The notes beneath the pieces were generated by a model, which searched no databases, was not told where the DNA came from, and saw only the letters and a list, made by a program, of their open reading frames with translations. The position numbers and the translations under genes are program-made. A stretch of 42,258 nt of DNA from NCBI RefSeq assembly GCF_000485595.1, contig NW_014578311.1:23467-65724 (forward strand), in the 5' to 3' direction. Shown here piece after piece: positions 1 to 9,119 of the stretch. The first letter of the stretch is position 1; each line of letters opens with the position of its first letter. Source of the DNA: Priapulus caudatus. Taxonomy: Eukaryota > Priapulida > Priapulimorpha > Priapulimorphida > Priapulidae.

Positions 1-681
1 CTTTTCTATGGCCCCCATGCACGTGCCCTCCAGTATCTTCACTGACGGGGTTGGTATCAGCTGTGGCCCTCTACCAGCTACCCTTACCCTGGAGGTGCTT
101 GGTTCAGCGTGGTCAGCTTCTGCCTTAGTTTGGATTGCTCCATATAAGGCAAGGACATGAGCCCAGTGGCTCCCATCTACACGACTGGAGTCTGTCAAAT
201 CCATAAGACAGGTCTCGCCCCACTTCTCCTTGAGAGCTGTCCGCATTCTTCGCAGGATGTTACTCCCAATTACCCCCGGAACTAACCGCTTCCGATTCTC
301 CATTGGGGTCCCTTTTGGGTCGCACACTACCAGGAATCCCATCCTGTGGAAGGTATGCCCGCAGATCTCAAGGTCGCGTTCTATATAGCCTCGGTAGGGG
401 ACTTTCAAGCCTTGGGCACCAGAAATAGAGATGAAATCGGACACATCCTTGGGATGCTCGCCGTTGCTCAGTTGCTCACGGAAGAATGATTCCGTTACCG
501 TGGAAACCTGAGCTCCCGTGTCCAGCAAACATTTCATCTCCACCCCAGCTATCTTAACTAGGGCCTCGGGGCACTCTCCTACTGCTTTTTTTAAAAGTGA
601 GCCTACCCTGTCCGTTTCCACGGACTCACAGCCTGCCGCACAGCTCACTGCAACAGGCGACTTTAGTTTTCCGACAAATTT
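1..681 (-). CDS. Gypsy pol, protease region (partial, runs off window)
   Basis: An open frame runs leftward from 681 to the window edge without a stop. It lies in the -1 frame relative to gag and has no ATG of its own at the junction, so it is presumably made as a Gag-Pol fusion. A retropepsin active site LLDTGAQVST is visible (DTGA codons at 511-522), followed by a conserved GVIGSNILRRM stretch about 90 residues on, as in retroviral-type aspartic proteases. The protease would cleave the polyprotein inside virus-like particles. Reverse transcriptase, RNase H and integrase should lie beyond the left edge. A degraded copy of this segment is at 15291-15990 on the plus strand, where the active-site codons carry an indel. 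The absence of stops over 227 codons suggests a fairly recent or still intact element. Confidence 0.88.
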
Positions 682-1643
682 GGCCTGGAAACCTGGGGTG
701 GCCCCACCCATTTCCCCTTATCTGGACAGTTCCTTTGAATATGGCCCGGGGACTGGCAACTCCAACAAAGCATGGGGCTCTTGTCAGCCCCATACTGGCG
801 CCGTGGGCCCCTGTTGACAGGTCGACCCCCACTCGCCTGTTGTCGCAGCATATCCATCATGACAGACATTTGCTGCTGCTGCTGCTGCTTTAATACTTCA
901 GCTAACTGGTCGCCTTGTTGCTTGATAGCAGCCACCACTGGGTCAACAGCCTCAGAGGTGACCTCCTGGTCCATAGCGACACGGTGACGGCCCTTGTCAC
1001 GGCTGGTGCCCAGCCACTGTATTGCCCGGTCCCGCAACTCGAAGTAGGTCAGGGCTGGGGACTCGAGGTTTAGGCGCCTTAATTCCCGTTGCAAGCCCTC
1101 CTCGTGGACTGCCTCTGCCAGCCTCCCCTTCAGAGTGATGTCTCTGGAGGCCTCCCATGATCCATCCATAGCGGTGACCAGATTGTACAACCGGACCAGC
1201 TCCAGTGAGCAGCTAAGCAGGTCTTGGCTCCCTTTCTGCTGGTATGAAAAGAATCGCTGCTGGAGCCTCGGCAGAGATTGGTGGTCCGCATCTCCAAAAG
1301 TCGCCAACAGGACTTCGAAGATTTTCTCAGCATCTTCGCTTACCCCTCGCCTACCACTCACCTCCATGCGGGCCCTGCCCCCCAGGTGCTGGAGGACCAC
1401 TGCCGCCCTGTCCTCCTGGGTGCCTTTATGGGTGGCTAATTGAGCCCGCATGTCCCCAACCCATTCTTCAACATCCGGATCGCCAGACTTCTCCGGACGG
1501 TCCCGGAACCGTTCCACACGTCGGGAGGGAGCAGCATACCCTGGCCCACGCTGGCACACAGCCTTAAGTGTGGCCTCCACCAATTTGGCCTTCGCTAACT
1601 CCTCCTCCAACATCCTCACCCGATCCTCCATTCCGCCACCCAC
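663..1643 (-). CDS. Gypsy Gag with CCHC zinc knuckle
   Basis: The 326-residue ORF begins MGGGMEDRVRMLEEELAKAK, an N-terminal coiled-coil-like segment. The middle part (about residues 65-215) has the composition of a retrotransposon capsid domain. A glutamine run (about 255-260) is followed by a CCHC nucleic-acid-binding knuckle, CWSCQSPGHIQRNC, with C293, C296, H301 and C306. Gag assembles the particle and packages the RNA. The ATG at 1643 is the first long open start downstream of the leader. The ORF stops at 663-665, just after a slippery heptamer leading into the protease frame. The element's 5' LTR is upstream at 2044-2403. The inverted copy at 14290-15300 has the same gene broken by many short indels. 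Family level (Gypsy/Metaviridae-like) is secure; the clade is not assigned. Confidence 0.93.
   Translation of the reverse strand: MGGGMEDRVRMLEEELAKAKLVEATLKAVCQRGPGYAAPSRRVERFRDRPEKSGDPDVEEWVGDMRAQLATHKGTQEDRAAVVLQHLGGRARMEVSGRRGVSEDAEKIFEVLLATFGDADHQSLPRLQQRFFSYQQKGSQDLLSCSLELVRLYNLVTAMDGSWEASRDITLKGRLAEAVHEEGLQRELRRLNLESPALTYFELRDRAIQWLGTSRDKGRHRVAMDQEVTSEAVDPVVAAIKQQGDQLAEVLKQQQQQQMSVMMDMLRQQASGGRPVNRGPRRQYGADKSPMLCWSCQSPGHIQRNCPDKGKWVGPPQVSRPNLSEN
675..681 (-). promoter_or_regulatory. Slippery heptamer for gag-pol -1 frameshifting
   Basis: On the minus strand the end of gag reads A AAT TTG, an X XXY YYZ heptamer (AAATTTG) in the correct register, four codons before the gag stop. A slip of -1 enters exactly the open frame that carries the DTGA protease. 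The heptamer is kept in the inverted copy at 15284-15290. I did not model a downstream pseudoknot. Confidence 0.7.
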
Positions 1644-1750
1644 GGGACTCCGTGTGAGAATGGACCACGTAATTTAGGGACCCAAGGGCAATGGGAGGCT
1701 TGTACTCGAGAAGCTTCCTCAGTCTACAGTCTACACCATAAATCGCGCAA

Positions 1751-1756
1751 TTTATT
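1751..1756 (-). promoter_or_regulatory. AATAAA poly(A) signal inside the Gypsy leader
   Basis: A canonical AATAAA lies on the element's sense strand, about 65 bases after the leader zinc-finger ORF stop and about 100 bases before gag. Used efficiently, it would truncate the genomic RNA, so its presence is unexpected. It fits a captured cellular 3' exon. Confidence 0.45.
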
Positions 1757-1820
1757 CATACAATACAAATGTGTACAAAGTGCATTATTGTTTTCGCCTA
1801 AATGCTACGTGGCTATCTGA

Positions 1821-1976
1821 CTAGCTGGTCGCCATGCCATCCTGCAGAATGCTGACAACGGCCTGGTCGGCATGCGAGTCCATGTGTCCCTGCAGAGCCT
1901 TCAGCGTCACGTATGCCGCGCCACAGATCGTGCAGATGTTCGCCTTATAGATGTCTTCTTGTTTCTCTCGTCTCCC
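1821..1976 (-). CDS. Leader ORF with a C2H2 zinc finger
   Basis: Between the primer binding site and gag, the sense strand is open for 51 codons from a TGA (1977-1979) to the TAG at 1821-1823. It contains one perfect C2H2 finger, CX2CX12HX3H (1872-1934; CTIC followed by HMDSH). There is no ATG before the finger, so it may be an exon fragment, a readthrough product or a non-AUG ORF. C2H2 fingers usually bind DNA, RNA or protein. The leader of the inverted copy (about 13960-14035) carries the same finger with indels, so it belonged to the element before the duplication. A role for the retrotransposon is inference only. Confidence 0.5.
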   Translation of the reverse strand, partial: GRREKQEDIYKANICTICGAAYVTLKALQGHMDSHADQAVVSILQDGMATS

Positions 1977-2023
1977 TCAGGGGTTTGTTTATCTCCTCGG
2001 ATCAATGGATGCCGTACTTGATA

Positions 2024-2041
2024 ATCCTGTCGACTGCGCCA
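2024..2041 (-). promoter_or_regulatory. Primer binding site, tRNA-Ser-like
   Basis: Two bases after the LTR end, the sense strand reads TGGCGCAGTCGACAGGAT. It begins with TGG, complementary to a CCA tail, and resembles the complement of a tRNA-Ser 3' end (acceptor plus T arm) with about one mismatch, judged from memory of animal tRNA-Ser. Minus-strand DNA synthesis would start here. The copy at 13857 has a short insertion. Confidence 0.65.
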
Positions 2042-2043
2042 TT

Positions 2044-2403
2044 TGTGAGGTCCGGAAATAGACTCCAACAATCAAGTGCGGGGTAGACGATTTATTTGTA
2101 AACAAACAAAAACCCCTAGGGAGCCAAGTACATGATCGGGCTAGATCATGCCACCGTAGAAATGACCACGCCAACTTCGCGGGCAACAAACTGCCCTGGG
2201 TCACATGATAACCTCGTAGATGTTGACCGATAGAGATTACTAATCAGCAGAATGCTTTCTTCTGCTTCCTATCTGATCCAGCATGGTGGCCTAGTGCTGC
2301 CAGTTGTTCTCTGTAGTGCTGCCGTCTATCTTTTCTCTCATTTCGCCACTCGAGGGCAGCACCAAACAATCACAACAACCCTGTGACAATTCGGCATGTC
2401 ACA
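2044..2403 (-). mobile_element. Gypsy 5' LTR, 360 bp
   Basis: The LTR runs on the minus strand from TGTGACATGCC (2403) to CCTCACA (2044), with the inverted terminal bases TGTGA/TCACA. It is followed by the PBS and leader, which makes it a 5' LTR. Related LTRs are at 4472-4817 (very similar, start truncated), 13492-13854 (inverted copy) and 10344-10361 (first 18 bases only, before the N gap). It is inserted in TA-rich intron-like DNA downstream of the transposase exon at 2601-2837. Confidence 0.9.
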
Positions 2404-2600
2404 ATATATATCTATATATAACACTATTAATATTACAAATCAATTATTAATAAAAAAACACCCAAATTAAATATTATTTATCGAGGCATAATTACAGGCA
2501 GTAACTGCGCTTGTGGCGTGGGTTATATATTGTTGAATACAACTGTTTGTTATACTTTGGTTGTTATTATTGCATATACAAATACACGAATACATCTTAC

Positions 2601-2837
2601 CGTATGGATAGCAAGGTGGCTTCTCGCGAAAAACGAATCCGTGCGGATGCTTTTCATTCGTCGGCACTGCTGCCTTGTGCAGCGAAACACAAACTGGTCG
2701 GCGCGTCGTGCGTATCGCGTTAGAAGCATTTCTTCGTCGCAGTTAGCGCATAGATGGACCCTTTTGATGAGCCCTACTGACTGTAAAAATGTTATGGACT
2801 CCTCGACTGTCTGCGTACTTATATTAATGTCTCGTAA
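2601..2837 (-). CDS. ISXO2/IS1595-like (Merlin-type) transposase, N-terminal zinc-ribbon exon
   Basis: The minus strand is open from at least 2993 to a strong donor (ACG|GTAAGA; GT at 2600-2599). The recognisable 79-residue part starts LRDINISTQTVEESITFLQS. It contains a four-cysteine zinc ribbon, HLCANC plus FRCTRQQC (C30, C33, C53, C58), the usual N-terminal domain of ISXO2/IS1595-family transposases, which binds transposon ends. No in-frame ATG precedes the domain, so an upstream exon or lost start is likely. The exon ends in phase 0, matching the phase-0 start of the helix-turn-helix exon at 4147-4312. The Gypsy LTR begins about 200 bases into the following intron. A frameshifted inverted copy is at 13052-13290. 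Homology is judged from motif memory, not from a search. Confidence 0.72.
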
Positions 2838-3069
2838 ATTAAAACCGCGTAAATCCGGGTAGGGGCCATGCTGCGCGATAGTGACGATCTTGTCATGAAA
2901 TGAGACTGAGTGAAATTTAAATGTGTTTGGAACGGTGATGGGGGGGGGGCATTTCGAATGCCAGGCAAGAATGTCAGAAATTTCATCGTGCAGTCATTGG
3001 TTGGCGGCAATGTCAGAGGTTCGAACGAAACAGTGTAATACATTATACACGTAACGGTCAGCGAATTCG

Positions 3070-3217
3070 ATGCTAACGGTCAGCCATTCGAAAATGGACG
3101 ACGAAAGAAGGAACATGGTTGACGAAGAGTACGCAAAAATGAAGAAGGCGGGAGACCATTTGACCCCCAACTCATTATACCGGGCAATAGAAGCGAGGCT
3201 TCCAGCAGAACTAAAGG
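3070..3217 (+). CDS. Unidentified first-exon candidate, divergent from the transposase
   Basis: An ORF opens at ATG 3070 and runs 49 codons to a consensus splice donor (AAAGG|GTATGT, GT at 3218-3219). The peptide is hydrophilic and highly charged (for example MDDERRNMVDEEYAKMKKAG, then LTPNSLYRAIEARLPAELK). I do not recognise it. It is head-to-head with the transposase exon on the other strand, so the short region between them (about 2850-3069) could hold a bidirectional promoter. A frameshifted copy lies at 12668-12814 in the inverted arm. It may be a transposon accessory gene or a host exon; no downstream exon was found. Confidence 0.4.
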
Positions 3218-3318
3218 GTATGTTTTGCCAACATTTTGTTACTTGATGTTAAGATCTATCCTCCTACTCCTCTCTATCTCTCCTCCTTAAGATGTTAAGA
3301 TGTTAGACGAGGCTTAAA

Positions 3319-3414
3319 GCCTGGTCTACACGACGAAATTTAACTCGAGTTAAGCGTTAACTCGAGTTAGCGATTATGTTACGTCTACACGACAACACCC
3401 AAAGCGATTAGGTA
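3319..3414 (+). mobile_element. MITE end with CTCGAG palindromes (truncated copy)
   Basis: It starts GCCTGGTCTACACGACGAAA and carries two copies of the 12-bp palindrome TAACTCGAGTTA (3341-3352, 3358-3369). It matches the right end of the complete element at 11917-12572 in inverted orientation. Similarity stops at 3414, which is the breakpoint of the large inverted repeat. Confidence 0.75.
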
Positions 3415-3544
3415 GTGGTAGTGGTAGTGCAGCAACAGCCGTAGTAGTAATAGTATTGTTCAGTATAATAGTCGCGCGGCTGTACATAACGGCACCTGAT
3501 GCATGGGTTAAATTATGTAGGCTGAGTGGAAAAGCAGGTTACAA

Positions 3545-3872
3545 CTCGATCTTTTGCAGCTTTTTTTCACAATTCCATGATAGAGTTTTGCTGTCGCCCT
3601 CATCCCAAGGTGGTCACCCCCTACATATTCAATAATGAACGCGACTCAAACAAAGCCCTCCCCCCTGTACATCAATCAATGCAGCGCCGCAAGCACAAGA
3701 ATTGTTCTACTAAAAAGAGAATTGTCATAGCCAGTATGAAGGCCGTACATGTACTCAAAAGTGCCTCAAATACCATCTCATGCGATCTACATTTTCACAA
3801 TTTTCTAGGGGAGGACCCTTATACCCCCGCCTGCTTTCCACCCCCTTCTCTAAATCCTGGATCCGCCACTGA
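3545..3872. repeat. Dispersed repeat and hAT-like terminal motif
   Basis: The stretch at about 3545-3690 shares GAGTTTTGCTGTCGC, CCCCCT and CCCCCCTGTACATCAATCAATG blocks with the hAT-like element at 39517-40751, and lacks the MITE found inside that copy. At 3851-3872 it ends in CCTGGATCCGCCACTG, whose complement CAGTGGCGGATCCAGG resembles termini common in animal hAT elements. The partner terminus was not found. The 120-codon ORF across it has no recognisable domain. Confidence 0.5.
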
Positions 3873-4146
3873 TTGTTATTGTTATTAAATTTGTTAGTCA
3901 GTTCTCGGAAGTTACGAATCATGGATACTGCAACTTGCTGAAATGTTGTAATTCTTAAAAGAATCGCGTCACCCATTACAATTCATTTTACTTTGATCTA
4001 TTATTAATAATAGAGCGCATAATATATTATACGCAGACATTATCATATGTGCCTCCAATGCACTTTATGTGATATGAAGACGTCAGCGACGTTTTGGTGA
4101 TGGGACGGAAACATCTTATCACCGGCATTCCGGCGGTATTTCTTAC
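3873..4146. other. No gene seen; probable transposase intron
   Basis: The stretch is AT-rich non-coding DNA. It begins 3' of the donor of the transposase exon at 4147-4312 when read on the minus strand. No continuation of the transposase (the expected catalytic domain) was found here. Confidence 0.4.
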
Positions 4147-4156
4147 CAATACCGCC
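4132..4156. repeat. Perfect 9-bp stem-loop on a splice donor
   Basis: GGCGGTATT and AATACCGCC flank a 7-base loop that, on the minus strand, contains the GTAAGA donor of the transposase exon. In RNA the donor would be presented in a hairpin loop. Confidence 0.6.
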
Positions 4157-4312
4157 GAGTATCACAGGATTTTGGCGGAAGTGATCCGCGCAGACGTCGC
4201 GTAGGAATTGCTTACAATCTACGACGGTACCGGCAGATCCTAGTCCAAGTTCGCCCATGAGCACTTCTTGCGTGCTCAATCCCTTTGACCATAAATAGAT
4301 GAATGACACGAT
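4147..4312 (-). CDS. ISXO2/IS1595-like transposase, second (helix-turn-helix) exon
   Basis: The minus-strand exon lies between an acceptor (GTCACTAG|ATC) and a donor (ATTG|GTAAGA). It encodes about 55 residues: FIYLWSKGLSTQEVL, then GSAGTVVDCKQFLRDVCADH and NPVILGGIG. This is the pattern that follows the zinc ribbon in ISXO2-like and Merlin transposases: a helix-turn-helix region, then the conserved F-RDVCA and NP-IGG segment just before the first catalytic aspartate. It starts in phase 0, compatible with the exon at 2601-2837, but it lies upstream of that exon on the shared strand, so the gene order here is rearranged. The catalytic domain is missing, making this a fragment. Confidence 0.72.
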
Positions 4313-4445
4313 CTAGTGACACAATAAAAGAAAACATGAATATCGACGTTGTATGATTCGTTACGGGCACCCACACGCATGCACGTACGCACATATAATT
4401 GCTTTCGAAACGTAAAATTTTTAAAGGTTCCTTATTATATTCCCA

Positions 4446-4471
4446 ATATATATATATATATATATATATAT
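4446..4471. repeat. (TA)n microsatellite abutting an LTR
   Basis: A pure TA run ends exactly at the LTR terminus at 4472. TA-rich sequence also abuts the LTR start at 2404-2420. Confidence 0.9.
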
Positions 4472-4817
4472 TGTGAGGTCCAGAAATACACTCCAACAAT
4501 CAAGTGCGGGGTAGACGATTTATTTGTAAACAAACAAAAACCCCTAGGGAGCCAAGTACATGATCGGGCTAGATTATGCCACTGTATAAATGACCACGCC
4601 AACTTCGCGGGCAACAAACTGCCCTGGGTCACATGATAACCTCGTAGATGTTGACCGATAGAGATTACTAATCAGCAGAATGCTTTCTTCTGCTTCCTAT
4701 CTGATCCAGCATGGTGGCCTAGTGCTGCCATCTGTTCTCTGTAGTGCTGCCAATCTTTTCTCTCATTTCGCCACTCGAGGGCAGCACCAAACAATCACAA
4801 CAACCCTGTGACAATTC
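4472..4817 (-). mobile_element. Gypsy LTR, probably a 3' LTR, start truncated
   Basis: It is nearly identical to the LTR at 2044-2403, with a handful of substitutions and a short deletion. It lacks roughly the first dozen bases. On the minus strand it is followed by a TA repeat and the transposase second exon, not by a PBS, so it behaves as a 3' (or solo) LTR. On its other side it is fused to Gypsy pol in the opposite orientation, with a few bases (GACA) shared by both partners. Confidence 0.85.
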
Positions 4818-7125
4818 CAACTTCGGCGTTGCTTTGGCCTTCTCAGTGTTACTACCGCCAAGTTCATCGAGAAGGCCTTCTTCAGCAGTTGCGCTGCCAA
4901 CGCACTGCAATGCGCTGATAGGAGGACCCAGCAAATCTAACCAGAAAAGCGAGGAATCCCTCAAGGGACATCACTGTGGACTGGGACTGGAATAACCTGC
5001 GCAGGTGGCCTTATCAAGAACTTGAAGAGTTGCTAATCTTCTGCTCTGCCATTCTGGGCAACCGCTGACTTTCTCGCGGAGCCATTCATATGCGTTGAGA
5101 CCGATGCAGCCTCCAGGGTTTGGTGCAGTGCTAAATGCCAGGCAAGGTTGAGAAAATAACTGAGCTGTCATAGTGCTATGTCGGGGGCTGATGCGAAGGC
5201 AGAGGAGGACATGGGACAATTACAGCAGCCAAGAAAGCTTGAAACTGCTTAGCCTATTAAAAGTGGGCTATTACAGAAAAATTCAGGACATGGCTCCATG
5301 GGATCCCGGTTTAGCAGTATACACACTGGATAACAACCCTTTGTGTTTACCTGGCAAACAACGCGCCAAGCTGAACGCGCACTGGGAAAGTGCATCCAGC
5401 AGTTGGGCTCTCCTTCTCAACTTCACCGTGAGTACAGAGCAGGGACGCCTAATGTGGTACCAGACATCGCTAGCCGCGAAGGGAAAACATGGCGCGAGGC
5501 AGCCAGCTAGCTCACGCTTTAGAAAAAAATTGGCATGGCGGAACAGTCGCTGCCTAGTCTGGATTGGCATCTCCAAGCCTGCCAAACCTACCAAGGACTG
5601 AATGGAGGCCGTTATGCAACTGTGTAGCCCCAGTGGATGCAGGAGAATCAGCACGACGGTCCAGACAGACGGTCCCTTGCGCTGCCTACAGGCACATTGC
5701 TGAATACCGCAGACGCGAGACTGAGCAAGCTGCAGCGGGATGACTGCCAGCTTAGGAGGACTGGGGCCCAAAAAAACTGGGTGGGGATAAGAAGCAAGCC
5801 CGCTACAGTGCGGAGAAACTAAGCAGGGACTCAAGAGCGGTCCGAAGGGTGCCTGCGCGACCTGGGTCCGCGTGAGGTCCGTAGACAACGGTACTCACCG
5901 AGTATGGTGAAATGCGGTCAGAAAGTGCAGCAGGTGCTGCTTGCCGGCTTGCCCTGACAAGCATCAGTAACTCCGACATACACCCACCCACACTATCAAG
6001 GCATTAGACACGAGCCCTACGTCTCGCGAGGGCCAGATGCTTTTGGACCAAACATGGCTAGAGAGGTCGAGCAAGCCTGATCAAGAAGTGGCCAAACGTT
6101 GCCACCTTCGGCAAAAGCTAGAAGCGACCCCAAACAGCCATGGGAAGCCTGATCGCAAGTCGAACGCACAGAAGTAGTGGCGATTGCTTTTACAGTGTTG
6201 GAGCTGGTCTAAGGAGGTAAGGAGGACGTTTTGGTGATGCCGCCGGATGTGTTTACACACAAGTTACATGCAGAGCCAATCAGCCGTCAAGGACGGCAGA
6301 AGGACTAGCCACGGTGGCTAAGACACTGGTAGACGGCACTCGGTTTGTCCGGTTGTGGAGTGGCGGCTTAGGAGACTGCACAGTGACAGGACGTAATTTG
6401 AGAGTCAAATCGTTGGGAGCTGTGGGCACGTTATATGGGTGTGCCATAGAGTCGCACAACTCCTTACCATCTGAACGGAAATGGACAGTGCGAACGATTG
6501 CAAACCCGGACAATGCATGACTTGTTGAGGGACATCTGCCGAAGCCCCGAAGAGAAGAGGCGGATGGCGCATGAATTACCTGTCAGGCTTGGTAATAATT
6601 GCCTACAACTGCAGCACTCTACACTACCACCGGGTTCTGCCCAGCTACTTCCTCTATCTTGGGACGGGAGCCAAACTCCCAATCGACCACCGTTACGGAA
6701 GAGGTCAAGGATGAAATGGGGGAGGTGACATCAAGTCAAGTGGGTGGCCGACCACTCGAGCGTCTCGAGGCGGCCTAGTCACAGGCATTTAGACGAAACG
6801 GAGGAAGGAGGCAGCTTCGAGAACAGTTATTGACAACTAAGAAGGCCCAGGATACCAGTATTCCCCCAGATTGGGGAAGGGTATTCCTGAAGAACCAAGG
6901 ATACAAGGGTAGAACCACAGACATTAATCAGGACGGTCTGGAATCCCCGGAGCCACACCAAGTGGTTGGGCGGCCAGACTCTGAAGGCCCCTGTCTACCA
7001 CGTCAGGTCGCTGGAAGATAATACAGGGGTCACCAAGACGTCTGCATTGCACCAGCTGTTAGACTCCCGGGAGGCTGTCTCGGACTTGCATGGCAAGGGT
7101 CCGGGCTCCAGGTGGAAGCCTACAG
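4818..7125 (+). pseudogene. Gypsy pol fragment: RT connection, RNase H, integrase
   Basis: Plus-strand pol remnants appear in shifting frames. About 4818-4990 corresponds to the post-RT segment. An RNase H end is at about 5425-5490, with EYRAG-like coding around 5432. An integrase core lies at about 6220-6530, where SRTTPY and GNGQCER are readable at about 6448-6495. An integrase C-terminal part follows, readable in pieces to about 7110. The first 1.3 kb is directly repeated at 17180-18511. Single-base indels break every frame, so it cannot be expressed as it stands. RNase H and integrase would normally remove template RNA and join the cDNA to the chromosome. The fragment starts abruptly at the inverted LTR and is interrupted at 7126 by a TIR-bounded insertion; its tail resumes at 9857. 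Confidence 0.85.
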
Positions 7126-7664
7126 GGGGGTAGATTCATCAAGCTGCGTACGACAAAATGATTTTTTGCCGTAAATCTTGTGTACGCAATCGAGAACGTT
7201 GGTTAGTTGCGATTTCATCAGCACAGGTTTTTAGTAAATTTTGCGTACGGAATTTTGCGTACGCAAGCGAGATCCGTTTTAGTGGGGCGACTCTCCACCA
7301 AGCTAATAGTTTACCCGTAAGACCCGCTTTGCGTAACTTTACACGAGCTGACGGAGGTGGCGTAAACCAGCTCGAAATTTCCGCAGGTGTTTCCAGCATA
7401 CCGCAGCATAGCATTATTTTATTGAGAAACATTATGAATTACTAACTCAACTACAAATAAATAAGTAATTACCATACTACCAAGGACCGGCGGCGCCTTT
7501 GACGGCTTCTTTGTCATAGCTTGGCATGTTTTAGTTTATGCGCGATTTCGTAGTTAGCCTACGGCGATTTTGGGGTGGGCGTTCCAACAAGCTACCCTTG
7601 TCGGGCGGGTTTCGGCTCGGAGTTACGAGCGGGAAAGGACGCGCGCTGTCGTGTGAGACCTTGT

Positions 7665-8575
7665 GGCAGTTGAGCAGCTGGCGACATTCCGAGCAGTGTA
7701 CGTGGCGAGGCAGCGGCGGCCACAGCACACTTGTAGCGTTGCATTCAGGAGGGCAGCGGCACGCACGGTGTACGTGCACGACCGCACGCACGTGTACGGT
7801 GTAAGCACCGCACGAACGCACAACGGATGCCAGCGACAGCACTGCGCAAGGGCTCAGCGATGTAAGGGCGTGTCCGGGCGGGCCACAAGGCACGCCAGGG
7901 CGCTGTACGTACACACGCGGACAACGGCAGCACCGCGACGGCCGGGAGCCGAGCGCGGGGGCGCGGAAGGAGGGCCTTGGTTCCGCGAACTTGCTGCCAA
8001 CAGAGGGAACGAGCCTGCGGTTCATTGGGTGCCGCACTGCAGGCATGCCCCGCCCGCAACGTGAGTGGCAGCACGCACGTACGTGTACCGTGTGTGAGGC
8101 AGACATGATAACGCGCACGCGGAGTGGCACGGGTGAGTGCTGAGCGTTCGATTTGGTGGAATATCGTCAGCCACGCAGCCGCACGCACGCACGCACATGT
8201 ACGTGCACACGCGACGCACGTGTGCGTAGCACGAGCGGCTCACGCACGTCACGATATCGCACGCTGAGGCGGCGGGGAGCGCACAGCGAGAGACGGCCGG
8301 CCACGCTTACCGGGTGTACCACTGTACATCAGCCGAGACACGGCACGAGCACGTGTAAGCGTGAGCGGAAGTCCACGCACGCCACGGCAACCGACGTGCA
8401 CGTTACAAATCGACGGCAAGAACGAGCACAGGCGCACGTCTGTAGTGGCGGGCCACGATTGTCGCTACTTTGTCGACCACGCCCGTGTACGTACACACCC
8501 ACGCAACGCACGTGGGGTACGTGCACACTCGGTTCACGATTCACGTTGTACGTGCACACACACACGCACGCGGCG
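7665..8575. repeat. Degenerate CACG/ACGTGTACGTGC array
   Basis: A CpG-rich, imperfect tandem region is built from CACGCACG runs and the near-palindrome GCACGTGTACGTGC, interspersed with less regular GC-rich DNA. ORFs in all frames encode low-complexity Arg/His/Thr/Cys/Val strings and are not genes. Confidence 0.75.
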
Positions 8576-9119
8576 GACAGGCCGGGCCGGGCAGTTGGAT
8601 GGGGTTGTCTGGTTGAGTTTTGGGGTGCTACGACGGGCCGCCCGCCTGGCCACCGTCGATCCGCTTGCTGTGCGAACTGGGAGTGTGGGTCGTGGGAGTA
8701 TCGCCGCGATTGGCAGTATATCAAGGTCAAAGGTCAGGCGGCTGCGTGAATCCGAAACGTATACAGAGAGAGTACCATATACTGCTGCTTGCCTCGCTGC
8801 TTGACTTGTGTATGCGATATGGAGAGGAGATGGCACGAGGGCTTCACAGTGTGCTGAAAATCAAGTGTGTTTATCCGCCAGATTATGTCTCAGCGTCAGA
8901 TATTCTTGAAGCACAACATCCAGGTAGACAATATGCACGCATCGACACGGCAGGACGGCTGATGGCTTTTAGAGTTTGCATGTGCTGGATATTTAAACAA
9001 TCTGTGTTAAGAATATAGTCGAGCAAGATAATTTGTTTGTAAAATCTTTCAGTGTTGTGTTCAATGTTATTTTCAATGTCTACGGTTCTGTAGTGATCAT
9101 TACGTAGGCCCCAACGCAA
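8576..9119. other. Non-repetitive spacer, no gene seen
   Basis: The stretch separates two CACG arrays and becomes AT-richer toward 9119. The ORFs present (up to about 130 codons) have no recognisable domain and overlap on both strands. Confidence 0.5.

Noticed and set aside
5283-5888. 201-codon minus-strand ORF
   Set aside because: Antisense shadow of degraded Gypsy RNase H/integrase-proximal sequence; the plus strand carries the recognisable pol motifs.
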